A stretch of DNA of 64,000 nt from Rhodeus uyekii (GCA_037043235.1 JAWRVZ010000288.1:465001-529000), one strand, 5' to 3'. Counted from the first letter of the stretch, positions 1 through 11,078 are shown. A program made the numbers and translations. Notes: generated by a model from the letters alone, not told the origin.

Positions 1-503
1 GCTTTTCCTGCAAATCATAAGCATAAAAGCGAATGGTTTCTCCAGGCATTTGTTTGCGGTCATAAAAATCTTTCAGTCTGGTACCAATGGGAATTTTATC
101 TTCATACGTTTGAAATAAAGCATCAAAGTTTTCATTCACTGACTTCTCTTTCCCATTGAGCATAAACTTAACTTTCATTTTAGCTTTGTCTTTCAAATAC
201 TCCTTGATGAATTCCATCTTCAGGAACTTTCATCACTTTGAAAGCGGACTTCATAGAATTTATCCATTCCTCTACACTCAGCTCACCTGGTTTGGAACGA
301 CATCCACTGAACTCTGGGATTTTACGATCTCTAGGAATGTAAACAGTCGATGGTGCTCTCTGAACAGAAGCCTGCTGTTCGATAAAAGTTTTCGCAAGGG
401 AAAGCGCTTCTCTCTGTTCGGCTCCTGCTCGTTCTAACATTCCTGCCTGCTCTCCAAACATTCTTTGCATCTCTGCAAACTGTTTCTTTAATTCTTCAGC
501 CAT
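1..503 (-). pseudogene. LTR-retrotransposon gag fragment, frameshifted
   Basis: An N-terminal open stretch (503 to 180, 107 codons) starts with a glutamine/glutamate-rich segment (MAEELKKQFAEMQRMF). It is followed by a capsid-like block (IPEFSG, then VEEWINSMKSAF). At about position 210 the similarity moves to another frame, which runs open to the window edge (EFIKEYLKDKAKMKVKF near the shift and LKDFYDRKQMPGE further on). This is the pattern of a Ty3/Gypsy- or PNMA-type gag in fish. At least one frameshift breaks it, and the C-terminal part lies outside the window. The assignment rests on gag-like composition and spacing only, because no protease or zinc knuckle is visible. Confidence 0.6.
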
Positions 504-578
504 AGTGCTAACTCAAAGATTAGGAACGTGCACTTGATTAGAATGTTTGCTAGATTTATTCTGTTCTTGACGCCAATA

Positions 579-2214
579 TGTGGCGGAGGGGAATATGCCA
601 CCGCCTTGTGGGGGGAAGTACTAAACACTTACTAAACTAAGGAAGAATTGAGTGAGCAACAGGATCCTTGTCCTGCCATCATGCTGCAGTGTGTGTGAAT
701 GAGATGTGGTGAGACAGGCTTCAGGATTTCGTTCAGACATGGTCGCCACCTGAAGTGTGTGTGTGCAGTTAACTCAGAGGTGAAGTTCAATAGACTGCAA
801 AACCTGCCCTCTCAGACCTAGCAGGATAGGTAAGACGCCCAATGCACACAACACAATCCAATGACTCAGTTGACTCTATACACGTTCATTACGATTTCCA
901 CTGCGTTAAGTTTGTGTGAACAATTAAAGCACGAATGAGATGTAACTCTTACCCAAACGAAACACGAGAGCAATGCAATCTGGTGGGTCACCAGCTAAAT
1001 GCTAATTTGCTCCTAGCACAGAAAAAATAAACTTTTTCCAACTCTATTAACTCAAAATTTGTTCTCAATCGGGGACTGAAAACAATAGTAAACTATTCCG
1101 TAGGGATGGGTAGCTCGACACACTAGTGCTTTGAAACAGTGTTCCGCAGCATTGCTTTGAAATGGGGCTGTCACGTGACCTGTGGGAACGAAGCTTCGTT
1201 ACCTGCCTAACACGTCATGATGGACTCACAGAGCGCATGGATTGAGCCGGATGTTTGAGTACACAAATTACTACTGTACATAGAAAAAGAAATAATGTGT
1301 GTAAAAGATGCAAAAAACATGTCAGATGGATTGTACCAGCAAAACTGTTGATTTCACATTGAAATTATGTTCCTGATGCATAAAAATTCGGATTTCGTCA
1401 GACTTTCGAAAAAGTCAGATTTCGGTACAACACCTGCATGTTTGTGGATGGATTTGGATGGATTGATCAAAACATAACGTGTTTTGTTAAACGGTAGAAT
1501 AAAGTTCAACTAAACTCACTGTTTTGCTTCCGTTACCTTTTTTTTGGAGACCATATGTTTTAGCATACACCTTATAATATATAATTATAATTTTTAAGTA
1601 CAGAAATAGAACCATAATTGAAACTGCGGAAAATACGACGGTAAATGCATTTGTAATTGTGTGTTTTTTTTCACCAATATGCATGTTTATGTTGTTTTGT
1701 AAGGAATATACACACACATATGCACAAAGGTGCACAATACAATTAAACTTATTAAATATACAAATAAATCTTCCCAATGAAAAAAAACTTCTGAATGACA
1801 CAGTTGGTGTATGAATTTTTATTGACCACCAGATGGCAGAGTAGAGCACTGTGTCAAAAGCTTCGAAGTAGCAGCACAGTTTCATGTAAAAGCTTCACTG
1901 CTTCAGAAGTATCATTGGCACATCCCTACTATTCCGACATTTTTCACGGGTCTAAACTTTCCACAACTTAATTAACTAACCGAGCACTAACGAAACGTCT
2001 GCATCACTGCTCCTCTTCAGTACAACTACTCAGTGTTACCGCGCTCGTTTCTTACGCGCACAAAATGGTGGTGCCCGCGGCAAAAATCAAAATAAAAGAC
2101 TTAAACTCAAAATTATGTAGATCCTCTACATATTTCTAACACAAATTGATTAATTAGAAGTCAGCTTAATAGCAGGTTTTTCTACAAAATAGATCAGCGA
2201 TAAGACTTTTGTCA
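579..2214 (-). repeat. possible 5' LTR of the gag element, split by a hAT MITE
   Basis: On the minus strand the sequence directly upstream of the gag reads ...CCGCCACA followed by TTGGCGTCAAGAACAG, a plausible LTR end plus primer-binding site. A TG...CA unit can be drawn from TGACAAAAGTC at 2214 to GCCACA at 579, about 800 bp after removing the inserted hAT copy. There is no second LTR in the window, no target duplication and no clear TATA or polyadenylation signal, so the call is weak. Confidence 0.3.
1101..1928. mobile_element. non-autonomous hAT transposon (828 bp) with exact 8-bp TSD
   Basis: The element begins TAGGGATG and ends CATCCCTA, short terminal inverted repeats of hAT type. Identical 8-bp copies of CTATTCCG flank it at 1093-1100 and 1929-1936, the hAT target-duplication length. 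No transposase frame is present; the minus-strand open frame inside has no recognisable domain. It lies inside a possible LTR. An 8-bp TSD plus TIRs is strong evidence for class; the exact family is not known to me. Confidence 0.88.
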
Positions 2215-2344
2215 GGGACTGTAGTTCCACTAAACAGAATATCCCAATGTCCCACACAAATCAATACTATCAAGAATCAAAACATGATCATGAATAAAAG
2301 AAAACATATGATTTCAAAAAATTCCATCACAGTTATGACATGTT

Positions 2345-2640
2345 ACAAACATGTTAAAATCACCTCCTAAAACTAACAGTCTGTTAGTATACAAGACTGG
2401 CATAGGCTATCCAAAAACCCATCCCTATCTGCTATCTTACTTGGAGCATACACATTCACACAACAAAAAGCCACCCTCCTCCACCTAACATCCACAACCA
2501 AAACTGTCCCAGGAATGATTGCATTCATTGATTCAAACACAAATGCCCAAGAATAAAAAATAAAATACCTACCCCATCTGCTTTAACATCTCCCACCCCC
2601 CAACAAGATGGGCCCGCCTCCCACCCATCAGAAAAAAACA
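2345..2640 (-). pseudogene. degenerate LINE endonuclease fragment (Tx1/L1-like)
   Basis: Read on the minus strand, this stretch gives pieces of an apurinic-type endonuclease: VAFCCVNVYAPSKIADRD (complement of about 2410-2470) and, further on, GGDFNM (complement of about 2350-2365). These match the NVYAP and GDFN motifs of LINE ORF2 endonucleases. The stretch is AT-rich and broken, with no long frame. It may be an older relative of the LINE at 4-12 kb. Boundaries are approximate. Confidence 0.5.
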
Positions 2641-2925
2641 GAAACATCCTATTTTCTCTGCAAATGACATTCCTGTAAAAACACACGTCAAAAAGGCAAC
2701 ATTTTTAAGGTAATATTGATAGCAGTTCTCATCTGTAAAATTTTACCGTTTTTTTCAATTGCTAAACGACAGCGAGCACAACTGGAGCTACATGTGCAAA
2801 ACTCTAACTACAGTTTGCACTACCAACAGTCACCTGAGCTGAACAGTTCACATCACCTGCAAAACCCAAGAACTACAAGAAACACAACTCTTCACACATG
2901 CCTCAAAACAGGCTCATGCAGCCAA

Positions 2926-3034
2926 ACACTGTACACAACCCTCACTGAGATACACAGACTGCATAATCCTCACTGATATAACACACACTGCACAACCCTC
3001 ATTGAGATAACACACTAATCACAACCCTCACTGA
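2926..3034 (+). repeat. imperfect minisatellite
   Basis: About four imperfect copies of a unit containing CACAACCCTCACTGAGATA and ending in ACACACTGCA, each 30-37 bp. No coding meaning is apparent. Confidence 0.6.
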
Positions 3035-3790
3035 GATTTCTCTCCTGCCAGGTAAGTATGAATCCCCAGGCCTCCAGTCAGGGGCACTCTATCCCTTTTC
3101 GCCATCTGAATTAACGGGGACCCTCCTCTTATCCTCTTCTCCCAAGCAACCTTCCATCGCTTGACTACGGCATCCGTGACCATCAGTTGAACCAGGCCAC
3201 GGCTATGAGTTGAATCAGGTGTCCCTAATCAAACCCACCTGACTGAACTCATCAGCTTCTGACCGGTGCTGTAATAGAGGTTCAAAATCTCCTCGCTACC
3301 CGTCTCTGTTTACTTCCTGGAACATTTCGCACAATACGTGCCCTTTCTTGTTGTTATAGAAAGTGGGTTTCTTTGAGCGTTCCTTACTAAAGTTTGTTTG
3401 AGTTCATGCCGTGTCTCCTCCACTTCGTCTGAACCACAACAACCCTGACAATAACAGGCCTGTACAAGATTTTGTTGACGTACTCTGCAATAGTGTAATA
3501 GTAAAGCATCCCAAAATCGTGTTTTCTGTTAAGAGCGGGCATTATACGAATGTCAATACAACAGTTGTCATGATCCTGTTACTACCGGTAAGCTCGCAGA
3601 CGTTTTTCTCTTTTGTCTCACAGATTTGAGAACAATATTGAGCCGGGTAATAAGAGGGGCCAAGAGCCCGCTTTCTTCCTCGTAAAACTTCAGTTATGTT
3701 CGTAACAGACGAAGTAACAGACTCATTGAAAAACACTTAATTCAAAGCAACACAGCAACTGACACTCATTTACAGTAAAAAACACAAACG
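3035..3790. other. unassigned stretch between minisatellite and U2 fragment
   Basis: Moderate-GC sequence at first (3050-3450), then AT-rich. Small open frames occur on both strands, but none has a recognisable domain or coding pattern. The 3050-3450 part could be an LTR or promoter relic, since it contains several CCTGACA-like ends, but no boundaries could be proven. Confidence 0.4.
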
Positions 3791-3804
3791 GCTGCCTTTT
3801 AAAC
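3791..3804 (-). promoter_or_regulatory. snRNA-type 3' box downstream of U2
   Basis: On the minus strand the sequence GTTTAAAAGGCAGC lies about ten bases after the U2 3' end. It fits the vertebrate snRNA 3' box pattern (GTTT, short spacer, AAA, purine, NNAG). It shows that the adjoining U2 sequence is a genuine gene end with flank, not a processed copy. Confidence 0.7.
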
Positions 3805-3813
3805 ATGCCAAGG

Positions 3814-3964
3814 GGGTGCACCGCTCCTGGAAGTACTGCAATACCGGGTAGATGCGTGGAGTGGACGGAGCAAGCCCCTATTCCAGCTCCCCGTTTCAAA
3901 AATCAATTTAATATATGGTGCCCGGGTAGGGCACGAATCAGGTATTAAACTGATAAGAACAGAT
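3814..3964 (-). ncRNA. U2 snRNA gene, 3' four-fifths only (5' part lost at LINE junction)
   Basis: The minus strand matches U2 snRNA from TCTGTTCTTATCAG near the branch-site helix down to the 3' end GGTGCACC. Recognisable landmarks include ATATATTAAA, the Sm-type ATTTTTG, GCTTGCTCCGTCCACTCCAC and GGTATTGCAGTAC. The first 35-38 nucleotides, including the branch-point recognition region, are absent. In their place the 3' end of a Tx1-type LINE begins at 3965. Stem-loop IIb reads GTGCCC/GGGCAC instead of the common GTCCTC/GAGGAC, so pairing is kept by compensatory changes. The gene as it stands cannot make a functional U2. Confidence 0.85.
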
Positions 3965-4608
3965 TTCTTTTGACATATTTTTATTGTCACAATCATTCAT
4001 ACCACACATTTTTAATTTTTTTTTGTCATTTTGAAAATATGGGACACAATCATAATCAGTAAAAAAAATTGCCATGTTTAAAATCCACATATATACATGT
4101 TAAAAGTGTTTTTGATGTTTAAGCAGTAAAATGAATGACTAAAATAAAAACAAAAAATAAATACCCAGATAAAAACCAATAAAACAGTAAAACAAATTAA
4201 AATCTTCCTCTTATATTGTGCAGAACCAGGTATGTCTTAAAAAACATTTAAAACTTCCACTCAGCTCCTCCAAAACCAGTCCCAGAGACCCGGGTGTACT
4301 GGGCCCAGCGAAGATCCTCTTTAACCATGGCCTCGCTGCTCCACCTGGGTTATTGGGGGGCATCTACGGGCAGCCAGGGCTCGTGGCCGTGGGGAACTTT
4401 TCCAGTGTAGCTCTGGCCCCCACGTCCGAATGGCGTCATGCGGAGTAATCCTGCAGCCGTTTTTTTGCCATGTTTATGGTGGCGTGGAAGGACCCCTTCA
4501 TGCGCTTTCCTACCAGCAGGTTTCTGGAGGTCCAAATGGCGTCGTTAATACAGTTGATGGCGAGCCAGAGCTTGGTCTCTTGACTCACCACACCCCTAAC
4601 CAGTGGCA

Positions 4609-6459
4609 TCATTTCCTTCTAAAAACATATTTCTTTAAAAACGTCTTGATAAAATTGTATTCTTGTGACAGGTTAAAAGACACAGGTGTTTTTAAATCAA
4701 CTGGTAATATTTTCAAGCTTCTTAGGTAGGACCCCATCCAGAAACGAGCCATGGCTGCTGTTTTGTTTTCTCTGGATGAGGTCACCGCATATTGAACATG
4801 GAGTGCGGTAAAATGACTTGCTAAAAACAAGTAGGGGTCTGGGAGGCCTTTCCTGCCGTTCTCTTTTCTTTTTTTCATGACCTCCCTCTTTATCCGCTCC
4901 CACTTGGACCCCCACAGAAAGTAAAAGATCGCCCTGTCCAAATTCATCAGAAATCTTCTTGTGGGGCTGAAAAACAGTGGTAAAATCACAGCTTTGATGA
5001 TTAAAACCTTGCCTTCCATTGTCATCTGTCTTCCTCCCCAAAAACCCAGTCTTTGCCTAACGTTCCCTAAAGTGTCAGTCCAGTTTCCCCGTCCTCCACC
5101 CCCTCTGTCAAATTTGACGCCTAAAATTTTTAAATCATTGTCCTTAAAATGAAAATCAAGTCGGCCTGTGTCCACGTCCCCCCATGGCCCAAAGAGCTTA
5201 CCATACCAGTCAGTCAAGTCCACTGCTCTTCGTAACGATAAAAGGTCAGTCGCTAAAAGGGTTATGTCGTCATGTATAAAACACAAGTTGCCGTCAGTCC
5301 ACCAGTCCCTGGGATGTCCAGTCCTTTAATCCATTTGTCCCTCCTCAAGATTTGTGCCAGTGGCTCAGTACAAGCCACATACAAAAGGGAAGATAAAGGG
5401 CACCCCTGACGGACACCGCTGCGAATATCTACAGCTTTTGATAAATGCCCATTTACTAGAATTTTGCTGACTAGACTATTGTACAGCATCCCCACCCAAG
5501 CTAAAAACCTCCCTGGAAACCCCATTTCTTCCAGTACCTTGAGGAGGAATTGATGCGAGACATGGTCGAATGCTTTCTCAAAATCTAAATTTAGGACTAC
5601 CAGCCGAATGTTTCTGTCTCTCGCATAACAGATGGCATTCCTGATCAGTACCAGGCTGTCCGTGATCTTCCTTCCGGGCACAGTGCACGCTTGATTACGG
5701 GTGGATTACGTCCTCTAAAACTGTCGACATGCGCATGGATAAAATTTTGCTAAAAATTTTACAGTCTACATTTAAAAGAGTAATCGGCATCCAGTTCCCT
5801 AAGTCAGTCTTGTCACCTTTCTTATATAGAAGTAAAACTATCCCTAGTCTAAAGCTGTCAGGAAGTCTTTCACAAGTCTCAAATTCTTTAAAAACAGTCA
5901 GTAAGTCGTGTGCTAAAATATCCCAAAACTTTAAATAAAACTCTAGAGGAAGTCCATCTACTCCAGGGGACTTTCCTCATTTAAAACTTTTAAGAGCTTT
6001 ATCAATTTCTAAAATGGTAAAATCTTGAGATAAAATGTCACTTGTACAATCAACTTTCTTTTCTACAAATTCCAAAACTTCCCTCATTGTGTCATCGTGT
6101 ACTTCTTTGGTATCATATAACTTTTTGTAAAACTCTTCAGTTTGCTTTAAAATGTCATTTGTAGTACAAGCCTCCACCCCTTCACTTTTTAAAACAGTTA
6201 TTGCCCCACCCCGTGAAATGACCTTTTTAAAAAAATATCTTGTACACTTTTCGCCTTCCTCTATCTCCTTTTCCCTGCTCCTAAAAATGACACTTTTACT
6301 TTGAAGTTCAGATAAACCTGACATTTTTTCGTTGACCTTTTTTATATCTTCGTTTATATTATAACCATTATTTGACCGATTAAAATACCTTTGTAGTCTT
6401 TTCTGCAGACCCATCATGCGTCTTCTATACCTGTCTTTTTTTCCCTTCCTGCATTTCAA
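4609..6459 (-). pseudogene. Keno-like LINE ORF2, reverse transcriptase part
   Basis: Three or more frames cover this part. 6459-5977 is the basic linker before the RT. The RT fingers (starting KSPGVDGLPLEFYLKFWD) continue in a shifted frame, 5980-5700. The palm lies at 5681-5262, with NLDFEKAFDHVSH and GVRQGCPLSSLL. The thumb and C-terminus lie at 5286-4609. The expected YADD catalytic box falls at the frame junction near 5280 and reads FIHDD, so a catalytic position is lost. At least two frameshifts and a stop near 5700 are present. It is followed on the left by more degenerate C-terminal sequence (4535-4350). Confidence 0.75.
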
Positions 6460-8010
6460 AAAAATGTTCTTGTCCGTTCCTTAACCTTCTCCCACCACTG
6501 TGCTCGTGAGTCGTAAAAGTCCTGGAGGGTTTGCCACTGGCTGAACTGCTCCCTATATTCCGCAGTCACTTCCTCATCTTCCAATAGGGAGCAGTTCAGC
6601 TTCCACAGCCCTCCTCCTGCCGTCACTCCTGTGGGGAGAGACAGCATCGTGTGATCTGAGAAAAAGAGGGGATTAATGTCGCATCGGTCGGCGGGCAGTC
6701 ACGCGTAAAAATGTAGTCAATTCGAGAGGCTCTGGTACCATCACCACTGAACCAGGTGAAGCCCTCCTCTCTCTGATGCATTGCTTTAAAGCAGTCAACT
6801 AGTTTAAAATCTTTTACCAAAGCCTGCAATAAAACCGATGTCTTATCAACCTTAAAATCTTCCACCCTCTTCCTATCTCTTTTTGTTAAAACACAAATAA
6901 AATCCCCTTCCACCACTAGGGGAGCCCTACCTAGCATGTGGGGCTGCAGGTCTTCTAAAAGCTCATACCTTTCATCCTCATTTGTAAAACCATACACATT
7001 TAAAACATTAAAATCTTTACCTAAAAAAGTCAGATTAGCTAAAATGGCCCGCCCGTCCCTCACCACAGTGCTGCCCTTCACCAAGATATTTGGGTTCTTG
7101 ATTAAAATGGCATGTTTATTATAATTAAAATATATAATATTAAAATTGGATCCACTCCAGACAGAAAGTCCAGGGGTCCAAAGCTCCTCCCACTTCCTGT
7201 TGAAGGATACTATTCGGAAATCCATTGCCGCTTGTATATATATATTCTTTCATTTTTCTTATTTGTACCTATATTATTTTCTTTGTCTTAATTTTCATAT
7301 GTTTCTTTGTCTTATTTTTCATATGTTCTTCTCCCTTTCTTATTTGAATGATTTGTAAAGAGTGATTTATAATCAAGTTAGGGATTTTTATTAATTAAAA
7401 CCTTTCTTTACTCTTCTGTGTTTTTCCATCGAGTAAGGATGAATATTGTCAGCACTTCTCAACAGATAGAGAATGTTATCAGAATGTTTTGGTATATAGT
7501 TGGAGCCTGAGCCGAGTTCAGCCTTGGAGAAGCTGTATGTGTGTGTGTTAATATGGTCAGTATTGGTGAGGTGATTAACTGGCACCAGAAAACTTGTTGT
7601 TCTCGACAAGCCACGTCACGAACCCGTCAACCACGTGATCAACGAAGATATGCTTCAGACTGTCTGCTCTTGTGTGGAAAATTACTAGTTTTGTTTTTCT
7701 TTCTTTCTTTCTTTCTTAGCCAATCAGAATCATTTAAACGTCATCATTGACGTAGTTAGCACCCTCTGTTAGAGTATAATTGCTGTAACAATGTTATTGT
7801 ATTTGGGGCGGCCTACGAACTCCTTGTGAGACCTGAAGCTGGCTTCTGCTGATGAAACTGCAAACTAAACTTCACTAAAATTTCTTCTATTGACTGCACT
7901 TCTGACTCCTGGTCTTCATTCAACATATCTGGTCCTCGGGTCTTAACTGTAAATTCCCCTACACTGTAATTCAATAAAAATGGCAAGCCACATTCTTGTA
8001 ATAAAAACAC
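6456..8010 (-). pseudogene. Keno-like LINE ORF2, endonuclease part, split by a solo LTR
   Basis: The start of the endonuclease lies at 8010-7968 (VFLLQECGLPFLLNYS). The rest resumes at about 7196 after the solo LTR and continues with LWTPGLSVWSGSN, LNVYGF, VVEGDFICV and SRIDYIFTRD, which match the E, N-x-Y, GDFN and D-Y-I/F blocks of the fold. The GDFN box reads GDFIC, a likely inactivating change. The end of the domain and the linker run through 6647-6456 in another frame. Confidence 0.72.
7201..7963 (-). mobile_element. solo LTR, copy A (763 bp, 4-bp TSD)
   Basis: On the minus strand the unit begins TGTAGGGGAATTTACAG and ends GGATACTATCC-like sequence closing in CCTTCA. The plus-strand flanks at 7197-7200 and 7964-7967 are both CTGT, a 4-bp target duplication. 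A near-identical inverted copy with a different 4-bp duplication lies at 22358-23107, and comparing the two fixes the ends. TG...CA termini, an AATAAA signal in the sense strand and a 4-bp duplication point to a retrovirus-like LTR left by recombination. Copy A carries a 13-bp insertion relative to copy B. No internal region is present. Confidence 0.85.
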
Positions 8011-8175
8011 ATCTGACTTTAAAAAAATTTAAAAGGATAAAATGCTCTGTGCTCTAATATTGCTCCTTATACTTCTCACATTAATGGTAGAGATTATAAG
8101 GGCCATGAGCAGTATGGTAAAACAGGTATAAGACATTTAAGAGAGACAAGGAAACTTACAAAGGTTTTACTAAAA

Positions 8176-9179
8176 TCATGTTATATCTTGTTTCATTTGC
8201 CCATCATCTTCCCCAGTTAAACTAGGGACAGAAAGGCAAGTGCTCGCCACCTCAGTATCCACAGAGAAAATCTCTTGTGGCTCCTTTGGTGACGCTGCTC
8301 TAGGTTCTATATGCAGGAAAGAGACTTCATTAGGAGATTCTGCGGGCCACATACGGCTCAGATCTTCCGACGAGGAACTATCCAACCGACGTGATGCTCG
8401 CAGCTTTTTCTCCTCTATTTGAAATAGAGGAGATCTCGCAGCCCTTTTCTGCAATTGAACCTCTGGGAATGAACCATCCGTATCACTCCCACTACTTTCC
8501 ATATTCCCTTCTGAAACGGTTTCTAGGGAGGAAGCCGTTTCCTCCTCCCCCTCCTCCATTTTGTCCTCGCTTTCCTCTGATTGGGGAGTGGCTTCCTCCC
8601 CCTGTTCAAGTTCCACCACTGACTCCGCCCCTGTCGCCGCCCCACCTTCCTGGATCTCTCCACTCTCTGGGGCTGGCTGGGGGTTTGAGATTCCCGCCAA
8701 AACCTCCGTTCCCGCCTCCTCCTCTCTTTCTTCAATTGTTTGTCCACCTGGTGGGGCGGCCATTCTATTACTTTTCAGCTTGTTGGCAAAACTTTTAGGG
8801 CAATCTCTGAAGAGATGATTTGCTTCTCCACAAAGGTTGCACCGCCTGCCGTTGGTACAATCATCAAAACTGTGACCAACTTCTCTACACTTCCCACATA
8901 CTACTTCTTGGCATGCCTCAGCAAGGTGTCCCATTCTACCACATTTCCTACACAACTTAGGCATACCCTGGTAATGAATATAGCCTCTGTTTTCTCCAGC
9001 ACAATCATTGAAGGCAAATGTTTCAAGCCCTGGTAGCCTCCAGCGTCTTCCCATTGTTTAATGGGAACACGCCAGGAGCATGTCCAGATGCCATCTTCAT
9101 CTAACACTTTGACCGGTTGGCTTCGAACAGTGCAAAATCTCCCCAGCCAGACACTAATATCATCTCTAGTCACTGTGTC
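8176..9179 (-). pseudogene. Keno-like LINE ORF1, zinc-knuckle half
   Basis: This is the nucleic-acid-binding ORF1 protein of the Tx1-type LINE. The first part (9179 to about 9000) encodes DISVWLGRFC and related ORF1 sequence. A frameshift near 9000 leads into 9054-8176, which has three consecutive CCHC knuckles (CRKCGRMGHLAEAC, CGKCREVGHSFDDC, CNLCGEANHLFRDC). An acidic, glutamate-rich tail follows. The upstream half lies beyond the LTR element at 11740-12060. The 5-bp target duplication GTGTC at the element borders is part of this ORF. Confidence 0.78.
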
Positions 9180-9644
9180 TGTTACACGTGTTCCTGTCTG
9201 GGTCTTCTCTGTCACTTCCTGTCAGTCTTGTCTTTGTTTCACTTCCTGTCTCTCGGGTTATTGTTTCACTCCCTTCACCTGTCTTGTAATCACTTCCTCG
9301 TTAGTCTCCCAGGTGTGGCTGTTTCCCCTTGTGTATATATCACTTGTGCACTTCCCTGGTGTTTGTCGGTTGTTGTATGGTTAGTGAATTGTTCTTGAAT
9401 TTGTGTGTGGATGTCTCTTGTTTCTCCAGCTGTGGTTCTTGTTTTAAGTTATATTATAGTTCCAGTTCCAGTTCTAGTTATTGCACATGCGTGCTTATTT
9501 GTTTTGTTATTTAAAGTGTTTTGTTTTGTTTATATTAAATTAGCTTTTGTTTAACCCTGCCTTGCCTCGTCACCTTGCCTGTCTCGCATCGCACACCAAC
9601 CTTGCTCCGCTACTTAACAGAACAACCGACCCTGCTCCGTAACA
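9180..9644 (+). repeat. 5' LTR of LTR element 1
   Basis: 465 bp with TG...CA ends. It contains a TATA-like GTATATATCAC around 9331 and a T-rich 3' half. It seems to match the 3' LTR base for base, which implies recent insertion or conversion. Confidence 0.92.
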
Positions 9645-9692
9645 GAACAACCGACCGGGTTTGTCACCCCAGAAAGACTACCACGTGGCAAC

Positions 9693-11078
9693 ATGGAATC
9701 TCTGGCGAAAGTCCTCCGAATGGCGAAGGATAATCCGGACTTCAACAACTTCGCCACGGAATTCCGTCTGTTTGCCACATTTTCGTCTTTAGACGATGGT
9801 ACACTGAAAATGCTGCTCTGGTTTGGGGCAAACCACTTTCTGCTCGGAGACCTCCCTGACACTACTGGTCTAAGCTGGCAAGAAGCCCTGTATGTGTGTC
9901 AGTTGAGCGCCGCGCCCCAAACCAGGCAGCCAACACAATCTGCCTCAGCGCTCCAGTCGACGATCCGCCAGCCAGAGCCTGATCCAGAGATCCGCCAGCC
10001 AGAGCCTGATCCAGAGATCCGCCAGCCAGAGCCTGATCCAGAGATCCGCCAGCCAGAGCCTGATCCAGAGATCCGCCAGCCAGAGCCTGATCCAGAGATC
10101 CGCCAGCCAGAGCCTGATCCAGAGATCCGCCAGCCAGAGCCTGATCCAGAGATCCGCCAGCCAGAGCCTGATCCAGAGATCCGCCAGCCAGAGCCTGATC
10201 CAGAGATCCGCCAGCCAGAGCCTGATCCAGAGATCCGCCAGCCAGAATCAGAGCTGCCTGAACTGTGGCCCGAACCGCCAGAGCTGCCTGAACTGTGGCC
10301 CGAACCGCCAGAGCTGCCTGAACTGTGGCCCGAACCGCCAGAGCTGCCTGAACTGTGGCCCGAACCGCCAGAGCTGCCTGAACTGTGGCCCGAACCGCCA
10401 GAGCTGCCTGAACTGTGGCCCGAACCGCCAGAGCTGCCTGAACTGTGGCCAGAGCTGCCTGAACTGTGGCCAGAGCTGCCTGAACTGAGGCCCGACCCGC
10501 CGCTGGACTTCTGGGACATCCCAGAGCCGCCGCCGGCCTTCGCCGACGTCCCAGAACCCGTTACCAGCCCGGAGGCCGCCGTCCAAGTGACTCTCGCCCT
10601 GCCGGCGCCCCCAGTGACTCTCGCCCTGCCGGCGCCCCCAGTGACTCTCGCCCTGCCGGCGCCCCCAGTGACTCTCACCCCGCCTGACCCGCCGGCCTTG
10701 CCCGAGCCTGCCTGGCTCACCCCGCCGGCGCCGCCTGACCCGCCGGCCTTGCCCGAGCCTGCCTGGCTCACCCCGCCGGCGCCGCCTGACCCGCCGGCCG
10801 TGCCCGAGCCTGCCTGGCTCACCCCGCCGGCGCCGCCTGACCCGCCGGCCGTGCCCGAGCCCGCCTGGCTCATTCCCCCGGCGCCGCCTGACCCGCCAGC
10901 CTTGCCCGAGCCCGCCTGGCTCATTCCCCCGGCGCCGCCTGACCCTCCAGCCTTGCCTGAGCCCACCGGGCTCCTTTCCCGCTCCTCCAGGGACTCTGTA
11001 TTTTTTCTTTTTTTCATGTGTCAGGACTGTTTAGTTGCTATTTTTTCATTAAGGACTGTTTTGAGTTATTTTTCATGA
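9693..11078 (+). CDS. gag-like protein with long proline/glutamate-rich tandem repeats (LTR element 1)
   Basis: A 461-residue ORF starting 48 nt after the 5' LTR. Residues 1-75 form a compact domain (FATEFRLFATFSSLDD, LWFGANHFLLGDLPD, GLSWQEAL) clearly related to the N-terminus of element 3's ORF and resembling retrotransposon gag. Four repeat blocks follow: about 11 copies of a 9-residue unit (IRQPEPDPE), 7-8 copies of LPELWPEPPE, several VTLALPAPP, and five 17-residue units (DPPALPEPAWLTPPAPP type). The frame stays open through every repeat because the units are multiples of three. No catalytic domain is present. The long antisense frame over the same DNA is a by-product of the repeats. A structural or RNA-packaging role is only inference. 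Confidence 0.75.
   Translation: MESLAKVLRMAKDNPDFNNFATEFRLFATFSSLDDGTLKMLLWFGANHFLLGDLPDTTGLSWQEALYVCQLSAAPQTRQPTQSASALQSTIRQPEPDPEIRQPEPDPEIRQPEPDPEIRQPEPDPEIRQPEPDPEIRQPEPDPEIRQPEPDPEIRQPEPDPEIRQPEPDPEIRQPEPDPEIRQPESELPELWPEPPELPELWPEPPELPELWPEPPELPELWPEPPELPELWPEPPELPELWPEPPELPELWPELPELWPELPELRPDPPLDFWDIPEPPPAFADVPEPVTSPEAAVQVTLALPAPPVTLALPAPPVTLALPAPPVTLTPPDPPALPEPAWLTPPAPPDPPALPEPAWLTPPAPPDPPAVPEPAWLTPPAPPDPPAVPEPAWLIPPAPPDPPALPEPAWLIPPAPPDPPALPEPTGLLSRSSRDSVFFLFFMCQDCLVAIFSLRTVLSYFS
9959..10247 (+). repeat. 27-bp minisatellite within the ORF (PEPDPEIRQ unit)
   Basis: About 11 head-to-tail copies of a 27-bp unit (ATCCGCCAGCCAGAGCCTG followed by ATCCAGAG), nearly identical to each other. 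The same unit with one base changed occurs on the other strand in LTR element 2 (20915-21150). Confidence 0.9.

Noticed and set aside
1487..1885. 132-codon minus-strand frame inside the hAT MITE
   Set aside because: No similarity to transposase motifs; AT-rich chance frame.
9899..11017. 372-codon antisense frame over the repeats of LTR element 1
   Set aside because: Composed of simple GSG-type translation of the same tandem repeats, which lack stops in several frames; it has no domain of its own.
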